10,692 nt of DNA from Betaproteobacteria bacterium (GTDB taxonomy: Bacteria; Pseudomonadota; Gammaproteobacteria; Burkholderiales; SG8-41), in assembly GCA_021300125.1 (NCBI GenBank), contig JAJTHX010000180.1, positions 1 through 10,692 on the forward strand, written 5' to 3'. How positions within the stretch are numbered: position 1 is the first letter of the stretch; every line of letters begins with the position of its first letter. The notes beneath the pieces are model-generated. The model saw nothing but the letters and a program-made list of their open reading frames with translations. It ran no database searches and was not told the DNA's origin. The position numbers and the translations under genes are program-made. Positions 1-6,803 of this stretch are shown here, piece after piece.

Positions 1-2
1 CG

Positions 3-1049
3 CAGGCGGCCATCGCGCTGACCAACCGGCTGCTGATCAATCACCTCGAGACCCTGTTCGAGTCCTTCATCAAGATGATCAACGCGGCGATTGACGACAA
101 GTCGCCGTACACCGGGGGGCACTGTGAACGGGTGCCCACGCTGACCATGATGCTGGCCGAAGCGGTCAACAACTGCCGGATCGGACCATTGCGCGATTTC
201 AGCATGACCGACCGTGATCGCTACGAGCTGCGAATCGCGGGCCTGTTGCATGACTGCGGCAAGGTCACGACGCCGGTGCATATCGTCGACAAGGCAACCA
301 AGCTGCAGACCATCTTTGACCGCATCGACCTCATCGATACCCGCTTTGAGGTGGTCAAGCGCGATGCCGAACTCGAGGCCCTGCGTGCCGGCCGCGATGC
401 TGCTTCCATCGCATCGCTGCTGCGGACCATCGACGCCGACCGCGAATTCCTGCGCAAAACCAACGTCGGCGGTGAAGCGATGGGAGAGGCCGACATGGCC
501 CGCGTGCGGGAGATCGCAATACGCTACCGCTGGCGCGGCCCCGACGGCCAGATGCGCGATTTCCTTGACGCCGACGAGCTCGAAAACCTGACCATCCGCG
601 CCGGCACGCTGACTGTTGCGGAACGCCAGATCATCAACCACCATATCGACGTGACGATCCAGATGCTCGAGGCCTTGCCCTGGCCCAAGCACCTGCGCAG
701 GGTTCCGGAGTATGCCGGCGGCCACCATGAGCGCATGGATGGCAAGGGTTATCCGCGCGGGCTCACCCGCGAGCAGATGTCGGTGCAGGCGCGCTGCATG
801 GGCATCGCAGACATCTTCGAGGCGCTCACCGCCAAGGACCGGCCTTACAAGAAAGGCAATACGCTGACCGAGTCGCTGACCATCCTCGGCAAGTTCAAGC
901 TGAACGGCCACGTCGATCCCGACCTGTTCGACGTGTTCATCTGGGAAAAGGTCTACGAGCGCTATGCGCGCGAATTCATGGCGCCGGAGCAGATCGACGA
1001 CGTGGATGTCACGCGGATTCCCGGTTACCTGCCGCCGCCCAAAAAATAG
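3..1049 (+). CDS. GAF/HD-GYP cyclic-di-GMP phosphodiesterase-like protein (5' end outside window)
   Basis: The reading frame is open from the left edge, so the N-terminus is missing. The first visible residues (ALTNRLLINHLETLFESFIK) resemble the last helix of a GAF sensor domain. Numbering from the Met encoded at 75, the HD-GYP metal ligands are all present: H16, H59-D60 in LLHDCGK, H189/H190, H217-H218 and D246 in ADIFEALTAKDRPYK. The signature HHERMDGKGYP (217-227) is intact. HD-GYP enzymes hydrolyse cyclic-di-GMP to pGpG and GMP using a two- or three-metal centre, so an active cytosolic enzyme is expected. Unusually, about 90 extra residues, mostly charged and helical, separate HDCGK from the GTLT-INHH segment. 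A Met at 75 could be mistaken for a start, but the homologous-looking sequence continues upstream of it. It converges on the small gene at 1100-1420. Family assignment is firm; biological target unknown. Confidence 0.9.
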   Translation, partial: QAAIALTNRLLINHLETLFESFIKMINAAIDDKSPYTGGHCERVPTLTMMLAEAVNNCRIGPLRDFSMTDRDRYELRIAGLLHDCGKVTTPVHIVDKATKLQTIFDRIDLIDTRFEVVKRDAELEALRAGRDAASIASLLRTIDADREFLRKTNVGGEAMGEADMARVREIAIRYRWRGPDGQMRDFLDADELENLTIRAGTLTVAERQIINHHIDVTIQMLEALPWPKHLRRVPEYAGGHHERMDGKGYPRGLTREQMSVQARCMGIADIFEALTAKDRPYKKGNTLTESLTILGKFKLNGHVDPDLFDVFIWEKVYERYAREFMAPEQIDDVDVTRIPGYLPPPKK

Positions 1050-1070
1050 ATTTTAAAACAAATAGTTAAA

Positions 1071-1079
1071 GGGGGGGGG
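1071..1079. repeat. G9 homopolymer in a convergent intergenic gap
   Basis: A run of nine G follows an A/T-rich stretch, 22 bases after the HD-GYP stop codon and before the 3' end of the small minus-strand gene. No clear stem-loop terminator is visible in this 50-base gap. Runs like this slip during replication and are also a common source of assembly or sequencing length error. Confidence 0.6.
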
Positions 1080-1099
1080 CTGCCTGTCTTTTTGCCGGG

Positions 1100-1420
1100 T
1101 CAGTCCTTGCGCGCCAGCGCCACCACCAGTTTCTCGGTGATCATCTCGATGAAGCTGTTTTCGTAGCCGCGCTCCTTCATTTCCCAGCGGAAGCTGTTTG
1201 CAAGGCGGGCTTTCTTGTAAATGCCGAGTTTGTGCTGCTTGCGAAAAGCAGTCGCGGTGGCGAACAGTGCGTCAACACGTTGTTCCAGGTATTTGAGCGA
1301 TACTCCGGGGTTCAAGGGGCCAGCCTTGTCCTCTGGCGGGCGCAATCTGAAAACCTCGTCCACCAGTTGCCCGGCGAATTTATCCACGTCTTTTCCCGAT
1401 GCCGATCCAAATAGAATCAT
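1100..1420 (-). CDS. Uncharacterised small soluble protein (106 aa)
   Basis: I do not recognise a named family. The ATG at 1420 is preferred over the longer frame (to 1495) because AGGAG lies 8 bases upstream of it. The 25 residues of the longer version look like translated non-coding DNA. The 106-aa product begins MILFGSASGKDVDKFAGQL and is rich in Lys, Arg and Glu. It has no cysteine, no signal peptide and no membrane segment. The central and C-terminal parts (LGIYKKARLANSFRWEMKE, then ENSFIEMITEKLVVAL) read as amphipathic helices. It is convergent with the HD-GYP gene and has 490 bp of non-coding DNA upstream, so it is probably transcribed alone. Good codon structure and a good ribosome site support it as a real gene; no function can be assigned. 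Confidence 0.75.
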   Translation of the reverse strand: MILFGSASGKDVDKFAGQLVDEVFRLRPPEDKAGPLNPGVSLKYLEQRVDALFATATAFRKQHKLGIYKKARLANSFRWEMKERGYENSFIEMITEKLVVALARKD

Positions 1421-1428
1421 CGCTTCTT

Positions 1429-1433
1429 CTCCT
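1429..1433 (-). promoter_or_regulatory. Shine-Dalgarno site deciding the start of the 106-aa gene
   Basis: On the minus strand the sequence reads AGGAG, then 8 bases (AAGAAGCG), then ATG at 1420. This is a canonical spacing and is the reason for choosing the short form of the gene. Confidence 0.7.
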
Positions 1434-1913
1434 ATGACTGCATCCCGAGGTGCGCATATCCAGGACCCCGAGCGGCCGCAGAATACCAAGACCATCGCTC
1501 CTGGTGAAGTGGTTTCTCAATTCGCGCTGTCGCCAGAATGCCGGGACAATTCAGCGCTGCCGGGGCGGGGCACCCAGGGTGTGCAACTGCAAGAAAGTCC
1601 TGATACGCTGACGAGGTCTGGACTGAAGGCAGACGGCAGGTTGCGGTGAATATCGGGAATCATTGCCGGATCTGCGGTGACAACGTCGTTGCATAACGAA
1701 CCAGCTCGGCAACTGCCCGAGGTACTATACCAATGGCCTCAATGATTTCAACGGGTTACTGGCAGCATTTCCCTGAATTTGATGGGCGTTCATCCATCAT
1801 AAGCGCCCGATCGTGGCCATACTTTTTTCACGGCTGAACAGGGCTTTAACGTATCCAAATCCCGGAGTGTTTGATCTGGTTGCAAGTGATCAAGCTTCAA
1901 GTGCCTTCAATCC
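1434..1913. other. Non-coding gap of about 480 bp between divergent genes
   Basis: No convincing gene is seen here. A plus-strand frame crossing 1221-1649 is mostly a shadow of the small gene and has no recognisable content beyond it. The gap must contain the promoters of the leftward 106-aa gene and the rightward TPR gene, but I could not pick a good -35/-10 pair. An imperfect hairpin (GGGCG at 1784-1788 with CGCCC at 1804-1808, plus an inner TT/AA) lies about 105 bases before the TPR gene. It has no adjacent T-run, so it does not look like a terminator. Confidence 0.5.
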
Positions 1914-3692
1914 ATGCTGCTCAATCTGCTAAACACTTTTTTCCGCTCCAGATCCACCCGCGACGGCGGCAAGACCGCTGGCTGGACGCAACGAGACTTG
2001 GTTATCAACGCCTTCGGACGCAACGAATACGGCGCAGTGCTGCGATTATGCAGTGAAACCCTGTCTGCCTTGCCCGGTCATCCCCAGGCACTTTACTTCA
2101 ATGCGCTGGCCCTGATCGAGCTGGGAAGGGAGGGCGAAGCTGAACCCCTGTTACAGATGGCGCTAGCCGGGGCGCCTGATTTTGCCGAGGCCCATGCCGC
2201 CCTCGCGGGCTTGTTGCGGGGATCGGGCTCCGTGGAGGAGGCAGAATTTCACGTACGCCGGGCAGTTGATTTGCAGCCCTCCGAAGCCGCGCACCGCCTG
2301 CTTCTTGCCGATATCCTGGAGGGCGTTTCAAGCCACGCCGAGGCCTTGGAGCATATTGCTGCAGCCCATGAATTCGCACCCGAGCGGCTTGATATTCTCG
2401 AGCGACTGATTCTCAAGCAGGATCAACTGGGCCAGTTCGAGGCAGCCCTGCGTGTGGCTGAGCGGGCGATGCTGGAGCGAGGGCCCTGTTTCGAGACGCA
2501 TTTTTTTCTCGGTTATGCCCGTTTTGCGACTGGAGAGCACGAGGGTGCGGTGCAGGCCTGTCAGGCTGCAATCGCACTCAAGTCCAACGTGCCGGGAATT
2601 TTTGTCACACTGGGCTCTGCGCTACTTGGTTTAGGCCGAGCAGAGGAGGCTGTCGCCGCCTATCGTCGCGCCCTGAGGGTGCTGCCCAACTATCCTGACG
2701 CGTTGTTTCACCTGGGAATGCTGAACCTGATGCGTGGCCGTTACCGCGACGGCTGGGACGGGTTTGAATACCGTTTCAAAATCCGGCGGGGAACACGCCG
2801 GCCGTGCGAGCCGCGCTGGAACGGCAGCAGCCTGCGCGGTCGCACCCTGCATGTCTTGCGGGAGCAGGGGCTTGGCGATGACATCATGTATTCCTCTTGC
2901 TATTCCGAACTGATCGCCGATGCCGAGCATTGCGTGATCGAGTGCGAGCCCCGTCTTGTGGCCTTGTTCCGGCGGTCTTTTCCGGGGGCCGAATTCGTGC
3001 CGATTGTTGATGACGCGGTCAAGTCTTCCGTCTTTGAACGCACGGATGTGGATGTGCGGATCTACAGTGCCAGTGTGCCTCGATACCTGCGCAGCTCGCT
3101 GCGGCAGTTTCCGGCACATCAGGGTTATCTCAAGGCCGACCCCGGTCGCGTCCGCTACTGGCGGCACCGACTCGACAGCCTTGGTCCCGGGCTCAAGATC
3201 GGCCTGTCTTGGCGGGGCGGCACTGCATTCACCCATCGCCAGCGCCGTACCCTGCCCCTGGAATTGCTGGCGCCATTGCTGCGTACGCCCGGAGTGCGCT
3301 GGGTCAACCTGCAGTATGGCGAGCGCAAGCAGGAACTGGAATCGTTGCGTGAACGCGAGGATGTCGCTGTCGCCGACTGGCCGGAAGCCATTGACGGCGA
3401 TTATGACGAAACTGCTGCCTTGGTGGCTGGCCTTGACCTTGTCATCAGCGTCTGTACTTCTGTGATACACCTTGCCGGAGCACTCGGCGGCCGGGCTTGG
3501 GTGATGGTGCCGTTTGCGCCCGAATGGCGTTACGGCCTCGGCGGTGAAACCTTGCCTTGGTACCCCGGGATTCGCCTGTTTCGTCAGGGAACGGCAGGCA
3601 GTTGGCAGGATGTCATCGGGAAGTTACAAAATGAACTGGACAATGAGCTTCAACAGAAAAATCAGTTCAGTTCTTCAGCCCTCCTGCCGTAA
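1914..3692 (+). CDS. TPR-repeat protein with C-terminal glycosyltransferase-like (GT9/GT41-type) domain
   Basis: This is a 592-aa protein. Residues about 30-290 are tetratricopeptide repeats: recurring A..LG..L...G..EEA...Y..AL, clearest at 197-222 and 231-272. Residues about 300-575 match the glycosyltransferase-like module often fused to TPRs. It shows W-N-G-S-S-L-R-G-R-T-L at 302-312, then REQGLGDDIMY (316-326), GLSWRGG (430-436), and a nucleotide-sugar-site-like DLVISVCTSVIHLAGALGG (508-526). No signal peptide or membrane helix is visible, so it should be cytosolic. An in-frame stop at 1887-1889 makes the ATG at 1914 the furthest possible ATG start; its ribosome site is weak. It lies just upstream of the pilin but is separated by a terminator, so it is a neighbour rather than an operon partner. 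Likely role: adding or building a sugar on pilin or surface glycan (inference). The sugar and acceptor cannot be told from sequence. Confidence 0.82.
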   Translation: MLLNLLNTFFRSRSTRDGGKTAGWTQRDLVINAFGRNEYGAVLRLCSETLSALPGHPQALYFNALALIELGREGEAEPLLQMALAGAPDFAEAHAALAGLLRGSGSVEEAEFHVRRAVDLQPSEAAHRLLLADILEGVSSHAEALEHIAAAHEFAPERLDILERLILKQDQLGQFEAALRVAERAMLERGPCFETHFFLGYARFATGEHEGAVQACQAAIALKSNVPGIFVTLGSALLGLGRAEEAVAAYRRALRVLPNYPDALFHLGMLNLMRGRYRDGWDGFEYRFKIRRGTRRPCEPRWNGSSLRGRTLHVLREQGLGDDIMYSSCYSELIADAEHCVIECEPRLVALFRRSFPGAEFVPIVDDAVKSSVFERTDVDVRIYSASVPRYLRSSLRQFPAHQGYLKADPGRVRYWRHRLDSLGPGLKIGLSWRGGTAFTHRQRRTLPLELLAPLLRTPGVRWVNLQYGERKQELESLREREDVAVADWPEAIDGDYDETAALVAGLDLVISVCTSVIHLAGALGGRAWVMVPFAPEWRYGLGGETLPWYPGIRLFRQGTAGSWQDVIGKLQNELDNELQQKNQFSSSALLP

Positions 3693-3699
3693 ATGAACC

Positions 3700-3726
3700 G
3701 GCAGGGCCTCAGAGCTGCCTTTTTTT
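3700..3726 (+). terminator. Rho-independent terminator after the TPR-glycosyltransferase gene
   Basis: The arms GGCAG (3700-3704) and CTGCC (3715-3719) form a short stem around a 10-base loop. They are followed directly by seven T (3720-3726), beginning 7 bases after the stop codon. The stem is short, so strength is moderate. It separates this gene from the pilin transcription unit. Confidence 0.65.
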
Positions 3727-3864
3727 GCCACCCTGTGCCATTTTTTGGCAAAAGCTGTTCTTTGGATTTGCCGGGTAGGGCCAAGATTTGCAAATTAAGT
3801 TAATCAAATCAGTTTTCAAGAACCAGCAGAAAAGGAATACAATCTCGGAATTCGACTTAAACTC

Positions 3865-3880
3865 TGGCATGCTAATTGCA
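3865..3880 (+). promoter_or_regulatory. Sigma-54 (RpoN) promoter of the pilin gene
   Basis: TGGCATGCTAATTGCA matches the sigma-54 consensus TGGCAC-G-N4-TTGCW at all but one position. The invariant GG (3866-3867) and GC (3878-3879) are exactly ten bases apart. Transcription would start near 3891, giving a leader of about 50 bases before the pilin ATG. RpoN control through the PilS/PilR two-component system is established for pilA in Pseudomonas and relatives. The A/T-rich stretch at about 3790-3840 is where an activator or IHF would bind, but I could not identify a specific site. A perfect inverted repeat CATGC-TAATT-GCATG (3868-3882) overlaps the promoter. Confidence 0.8.
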
Positions 3881-3930
3881 TGTCTTAATCCGCAAGCCAG
3901 ATTGATCGAATGTTTCAGTTATCAACTTTC

Positions 3931-3935
3931 AGGAG
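3931..3935 (+). promoter_or_regulatory. Shine-Dalgarno site deciding the pilin start
   Basis: AGGAG lies 7 bases upstream of the ATG at 3943. It selects this start over the in-frame ATG at 3910, which would add 11 residues in front of a normal type IV prepilin leader. Confidence 0.85.
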
Positions 3936-3942
3936 TCAAAGC

Positions 3943-4374
3943 ATGAAAAATCTGCAGAAAGGTTTCACGCTGATCGAGCTGATGATCGTCGTCGCGATTA
4001 TTGGCATCTTGGCGGCGATCGCAATCCCGCAATACCAGGACTACATCACACGGGCCAAATGGCAGGACAATATTGCCCGGGTGGCCACCTGGAAAACCGC
4101 AGTGGGCGAATGTCTCATTAACATGGGCGGAGACCTATCCCTGTGCGGCACTGCTGCTGATGTCACCTCGGTCACGGGCGTGGGTTTCCCTGTGGCAGGC
4201 GGTAATCTTTCTGCCGTGTCGTACAGCACAGCGGGCATCACCATGGTTGGCACTTCCGCTGTCGGTGCTTGCACTGTGACCATGGTTCCCACGCCGACAG
4301 CCACCGCGTTGACTTGGAGTTTCCTGAATTCTGGTTCGGGCTGCAACAAGAATAAAACGGGTGTCGGCACCTAA
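3943..4374 (+). CDS. pilA: Type IV pilin, PilA-like major subunit (prepilin)
   Basis: This is a 143-aa prepilin with a short leader MKNLQKG. The prepilin peptidase (PilD) cleaves after G7, leaving mature [20 protein letters not shown] with the conserved Glu5 needed for subunit assembly. The N-terminal hydrophobic helix holds the pilin in the inner membrane and then forms the fibre core. The globular part has four cysteines. C57-C68 and C110-C134 are plausible disulfides, the latter closing a C-terminal D-loop. After C134 comes a short tail ending in Thr143. The middle is rich in Ser and Thr, including PTPTAT at 116-121, so O-glycosylation sites are plausible. It has its own sigma-54 promoter and terminator, so it is likely monocistronic and strongly expressed. 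Length and signature fit a PilA major pilin. A minor or variant pilin is possible because no other pil genes are in view. Confidence 0.92.
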   Translation: MKNLQKGFTLIELMIVVAIIGILAAIAIPQYQDYITRAKWQDNIARVATWKTAVGECLINMGGDLSLCGTAADVTSVTGVGFPVAGGNLSAVSYSTAGITMVGTSAVGACTVTMVPTPTATALTWSFLNSGSGCNKNKTGVGT

Positions 4375-4389
4375 AAGCTGCCAATACTG

Positions 4390-4419
4390 AAAAAACCCCG
4401 GTCTGCCGGGGTTTTTTTT
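4390..4419 (+). terminator. Strong rho-independent terminator of the pilin gene
   Basis: A perfect 6-bp G/C stem, CCCCGG (4396-4401) and CCGGGG (4406-4411), encloses a TCTG loop and is followed by eight T (4412-4419). It starts about 15 bases after the stop codon. Six A precede the stem (4390-4395), so the structure could also work leftward. Confidence 0.93.
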
Positions 4420-4981
4420 CGGTGTTGCGCCAGTCTGCCCACTATTCAGCAAGACGCTGAAGCCCCGATTTGGAATGTTCTGGGCAAGCCAGTCGGGAAA
4501 AAATGCGGGAATGCCTTCATCAAAAAGGCGTGAAAATCCGGAATCTGCAAAATTGCGTACGCATCCACTATTGCGTACGCATCCACTACAAGCTGATACG
4601 GTGGCTTTAATGAGCGAATCGCGCAGGGCGCCGCGCCTTTGTGATCCTGGTTTTTTTCCCCTCATGCGAAAAGTCTGGGCAGCCTCATTGCACTCCCGGT
4701 CAAACTGATGCAGTGCAGCCGGATGCAGTTGCTCTGGGATGCTGGGCCAACGAAGTCGAGACACCAGTCGAAGAACCAAGCATCCACATGTCTGGCAGTG
4801 GCTGGGAGTGCCTGTGGTTGATGTGAATCCGTTCGGATAAACAGGTGATGTTGGCTGTCCCGGTTCTGAGAATCGGGAGAATACTTTGCAACCCTTGAAA
4901 AATCCGCTTTTTGTTTAAACCTGGGATGGCTCTGGCGCCGATGTTCTTGCATTGGTTTCCGATACAGGCACAATCGGCAGC
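4420..4981. other. A/T-richer non-coding gap of about 560 bp between pilin and oligosaccharyltransferase genes
   Basis: No supported gene is seen. Short frames on both strands lack ribosome sites and recognisable content, and no second pilin copy is present (no FTLIE-type motif). The gap holds the 18-bp tandem repeat at 4553-4588. A weak arm pair CAGG/CCTG follows (4624-4627, 4646-4649), ending at seven T (4651-4657). It could be degraded sequence, an unrecognised small RNA, or a regulatory region for the downstream gene. No good -35/-10 pair was found. Confidence 0.5.
4553..4588. repeat. Perfect 18-bp tandem duplication with an internal palindrome
   Basis: TTGCGTACGCATCCACTA occurs twice head to tail (4553-4570 and 4571-4588) with no mismatch. 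Each unit contains the 10-bp perfect palindrome TGCGTACGCA (4554-4563 and 4572-4581). No further copies are seen in the window, so this is not a CRISPR array. It may be a pair of protein-binding sites or a replication-slippage duplication. Confidence 0.9.
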
Positions 4982-6451
4982 ATGGATGAGAATTTCTGCC
5001 GGCGTGCAGTGCTGAAAGCGGCTCCAGCCGTTGTCATTCTCTGGATTTTTCTCGGCCTGGCACTCACGATTGATCTCTTCAAGGCGCCCAGTTGGCATGA
5101 CGGTCAGCGATTGCTTCAATTGGCCGCCCTGTTGCTGGCGAGCATTCTGGCCATCCCAGGTGACCGCGGAGGTACAGCAGTCCCGCTGGTGATCCCCGCC
5201 TTCAGCATGCGTGCTGCAATCTTCAGTGCGCTTGCCGCCGGTCTGGTTTCAGTGCTGTTGGCACCATGGCTGCGCTGGGCTCTGCTGGAATGGTCGATGA
5301 CCTGCCTTTTGCTCATGATGGGCGCTCAGATCGCCATTGAGTATGCCCGTGCCCCGGTTACCTTAGGTCGAATGACAGTGGTTGTTTTCCACCTGGCGGC
5401 TTTGCTTTATGGCTTCAAGGTGGTGCTGGCTTATGGCCTGATGTTTACTGTGGGGGCAGGCTATGGCCTGGCTTTCGAAGTACAGGAACTTTTTCCGGGC
5501 TTCTCGAACGTACGGTTTTTTGGTCACATACAGACCCTGCTGCTGCCTTTTCTGGTGTTGCCAGCATTGTGGTGGTCACGCTCCACCCTGCAACGGGCAG
5601 CCTGGATGGTCGCTCCGGTGTTGTGGTGGTTCCTGGCGATCGCCTCGGGTACACGCGGCAGCTGGCTTGCACTGTTCATTGGCGCCATCGTTGTGGTGGC
5701 TGCAGCGCGCGGGCGTGCAATCCCTTGGTTGCGCATCCAGGTTTTGGCGCTGCTGGCCGGGGGTATCCTATATGCCGTTTTGGTTCTGGGTGTCCCGGAA
5801 TATCTGTCACGCCCCACCGCTTTGATGCACCGTGATGCGGCCCAATTGGTTTCCTTGCGTGGACGTGAAGTGCTATGGACACTTGCAATCGAATTGATCG
5901 CTGCGCATTCCTGGTTCGGGATCGGACCCATGCATTTCGCCAACCGGCTGACCGAGCTGGCCTCGCATCCCCATAACGCGGTATTGCAATGGATGGCTGA
6001 ATGGGGTATCGCCGCCGGTTTGCTGTTAACCCTATTCTTTGCCCATGCTGGTCTGCGTTTTTTTCTGACCGTCAAGGGCCAGTTTCAAAAATGGCCCGGT
6101 GGGGATCCGTTCGTTCCGCTTGCATTACTGTCGGCACTGACCGGCGCTGCCGCACAGGCGATGGTGGATGGACTGTTGGTGATGCCGGTAAGCCAGACAC
6201 TCTTGGCGTTACTGGCGGGTTGGGCTTGGGCCTGGTGCAGTGCAGTGCAAAGAATGTGTGAGCCGGCAGTGGCTCCGCCTGGCTGGCAGTTGCCGGTATG
6301 CAGTTTCGTCATGGCCTGTATCGTAATGGCCTGCAGCTTGCCAGAGGTTGCGGATTTAGAACAAAGAATGACAAGGCAGTTAAACAGTCACCACGGAACC
6401 ACCCCTGCGTTATTGCCGCGTTTCTGGGTGCATGGCCAGATCCCAGAATGA
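4982..6451 (+). CDS. Wzy_C/PglL-type O-oligosaccharyltransferase or O-antigen ligase (pilin glycosyltransferase candidate)
   Basis: This is a 489-aa polytopic inner-membrane protein with roughly ten hydrophobic segments. In numbering from the ATG at 4982, the Wzy_C/PglL/WaaL-type hallmarks are in order. A F-S-N-V-R-F-F-G-H-I-Q-T block lies at 174-185, GTRGSWLAL at 223-231, R-G-R-E-V-L-W at 293-299, GIGPMHFA at 313-320, and the catalytic-loop motif HPHNAVLQWMAEWG at 329-342. The late motif MPVSQTLLALLAGW also fits. Enzymes of this class move a lipid-linked glycan to pilin Ser/Thr in the periplasm (TfpO/PglL) or to lipid A-core (WaaL). Sequence alone does not decide between them. Position downstream of a pilin favours the TfpO/PglL role, as in Pseudomonas pilA-tfpO. 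A TTG at 4952 would add ten non-hydrophobic residues; the ATG was preferred, though neither start has a strong ribosome site. It converges on soxZ, with 14 bp between the stops. Confidence 0.82.
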   Translation: MDENFCRRAVLKAAPAVVILWIFLGLALTIDLFKAPSWHDGQRLLQLAALLLASILAIPGDRGGTAVPLVIPAFSMRAAIFSALAAGLVSVLLAPWLRWALLEWSMTCLLLMMGAQIAIEYARAPVTLGRMTVVVFHLAALLYGFKVVLAYGLMFTVGAGYGLAFEVQELFPGFSNVRFFGHIQTLLLPFLVLPALWWSRSTLQRAAWMVAPVLWWFLAIASGTRGSWLALFIGAIVVVAAARGRAIPWLRIQVLALLAGGILYAVLVLGVPEYLSRPTALMHRDAAQLVSLRGREVLWTLAIELIAAHSWFGIGPMHFANRLTELASHPHNAVLQWMAEWGIAAGLLLTLFFAHAGLRFFLTVKGQFQKWPGGDPFVPLALLSALTGAAAQAMVDGLLVMPVSQTLLALLAGWAWAWCSAVQRMCEPAVAPPGWQLPVCSFVMACIVMACSLPEVADLEQRMTRQLNSHHGTTPALLPRFWVHGQIPE

Positions 6452-6465
6452 TCCTCTGGCAGTAT

Positions 6466-6783
6466 TCAGGGTCCCGCCGTCACCACCGCCTCATCCGTCC
6501 GCCGCTCCCCCCGGTTGTCCACCCAGGTGATGCTGATGCGGTCGCCCGTCTTTGCGCCGCGCACACGCAGGCCGAGCACGGGGTCGCGCGAGACCGATTG
6601 GCTCCATTGCGCATCAAACACGGTTTTTCCGTTGTGCTGTACGACCAGGCTCTGGATGAAATGCGCGGGGGCAATGCCGGTGGCGGTCTTGCGCGTGCCG
6701 GTTTCCATCGGGTGCTTGATCAGCACGCGCAGATCGGCCGTATCGCCCTGCAGCGTGGCCCGGATTTTCATGGCTTCGGTCAT
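6466..6783 (-). CDS. soxZ: SoxZ, sulfur-carrier complex subunit
   Basis: This is a 105-aa protein matching the usual SoxZ length and fold. The diagnostic segments are HPMETGTRK (24-32), PAHFIQSL (39-46) and a C-terminal immunoglobulin-like strand pattern with W87. It has no signal peptide. SoxZ is known to pair with SoxY and to be exported with it by the Tat pathway. The SoxYZ heterodimer carries thiosulfate-derived sulfur in the periplasm while SoxXA, SoxB and SoxCD act on it. A GGAA lies a few bases before the ATG at 6783. An alternative ATG four codons in (MKIRATL) is where many SoxZ proteins begin. It follows soxY by 20 bases and is surely co-transcribed. The right-hand neighbour on the other strand ends 14 bp away, and no terminator is visible between them. 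Confidence 0.9.
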   Translation of the reverse strand: MTEAMKIRATLQGDTADLRVLIKHPMETGTRKTATGIAPAHFIQSLVVQHNGKTVFDAQWSQSVSRDPVLGLRVRGAKTGDRISITWVDNRGERRTDEAVVTAGP

Positions 6784-6803
6784 GGTGGGGTTCCGTGACG
6801 GCT

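Noticed and set aside
1784..1808. Hairpin GGGCG/CGCCC upstream of the TPR gene as a terminator or riboswitch
   Set aside because: The stem is imperfect, no T-run follows, and no riboswitch core is recognisable.
2631..3470. Long minus-strand open frame (279 codons) opposite the TPR-glycosyltransferase gene
   Set aside because: It lies wholly inside a well-supported plus-strand gene. It shows no recognisable motif or ribosome site and is explained by the G+C-rich codon bias of the sense strand.
3910..3942. Upstream in-frame ATG as the pilin start
   Set aside because: It would lengthen the prepilin leader abnormally, and the AGGAG site sits before the ATG at 3943.
4553..4588. Tandem repeat considered as a CRISPR array or integron attC site
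   Set aside because: There are only two copies with no spacer between them, and no cas or integrase gene is in view.
4624..4657. CAGG/CCTG arms plus seven T as a rho-independent terminator
   Set aside because: The stem is only 4 bp around an 18-base loop and no gene ends nearby, so it is too weak to annotate as a feature.
4135..4779. Minus-strand open frame of 214 codons crossing the pilin 3' end and the following gap
   Set aside because: It runs through the pilin terminator and the tandem repeat and has no family resemblance, so it is judged to be chance.
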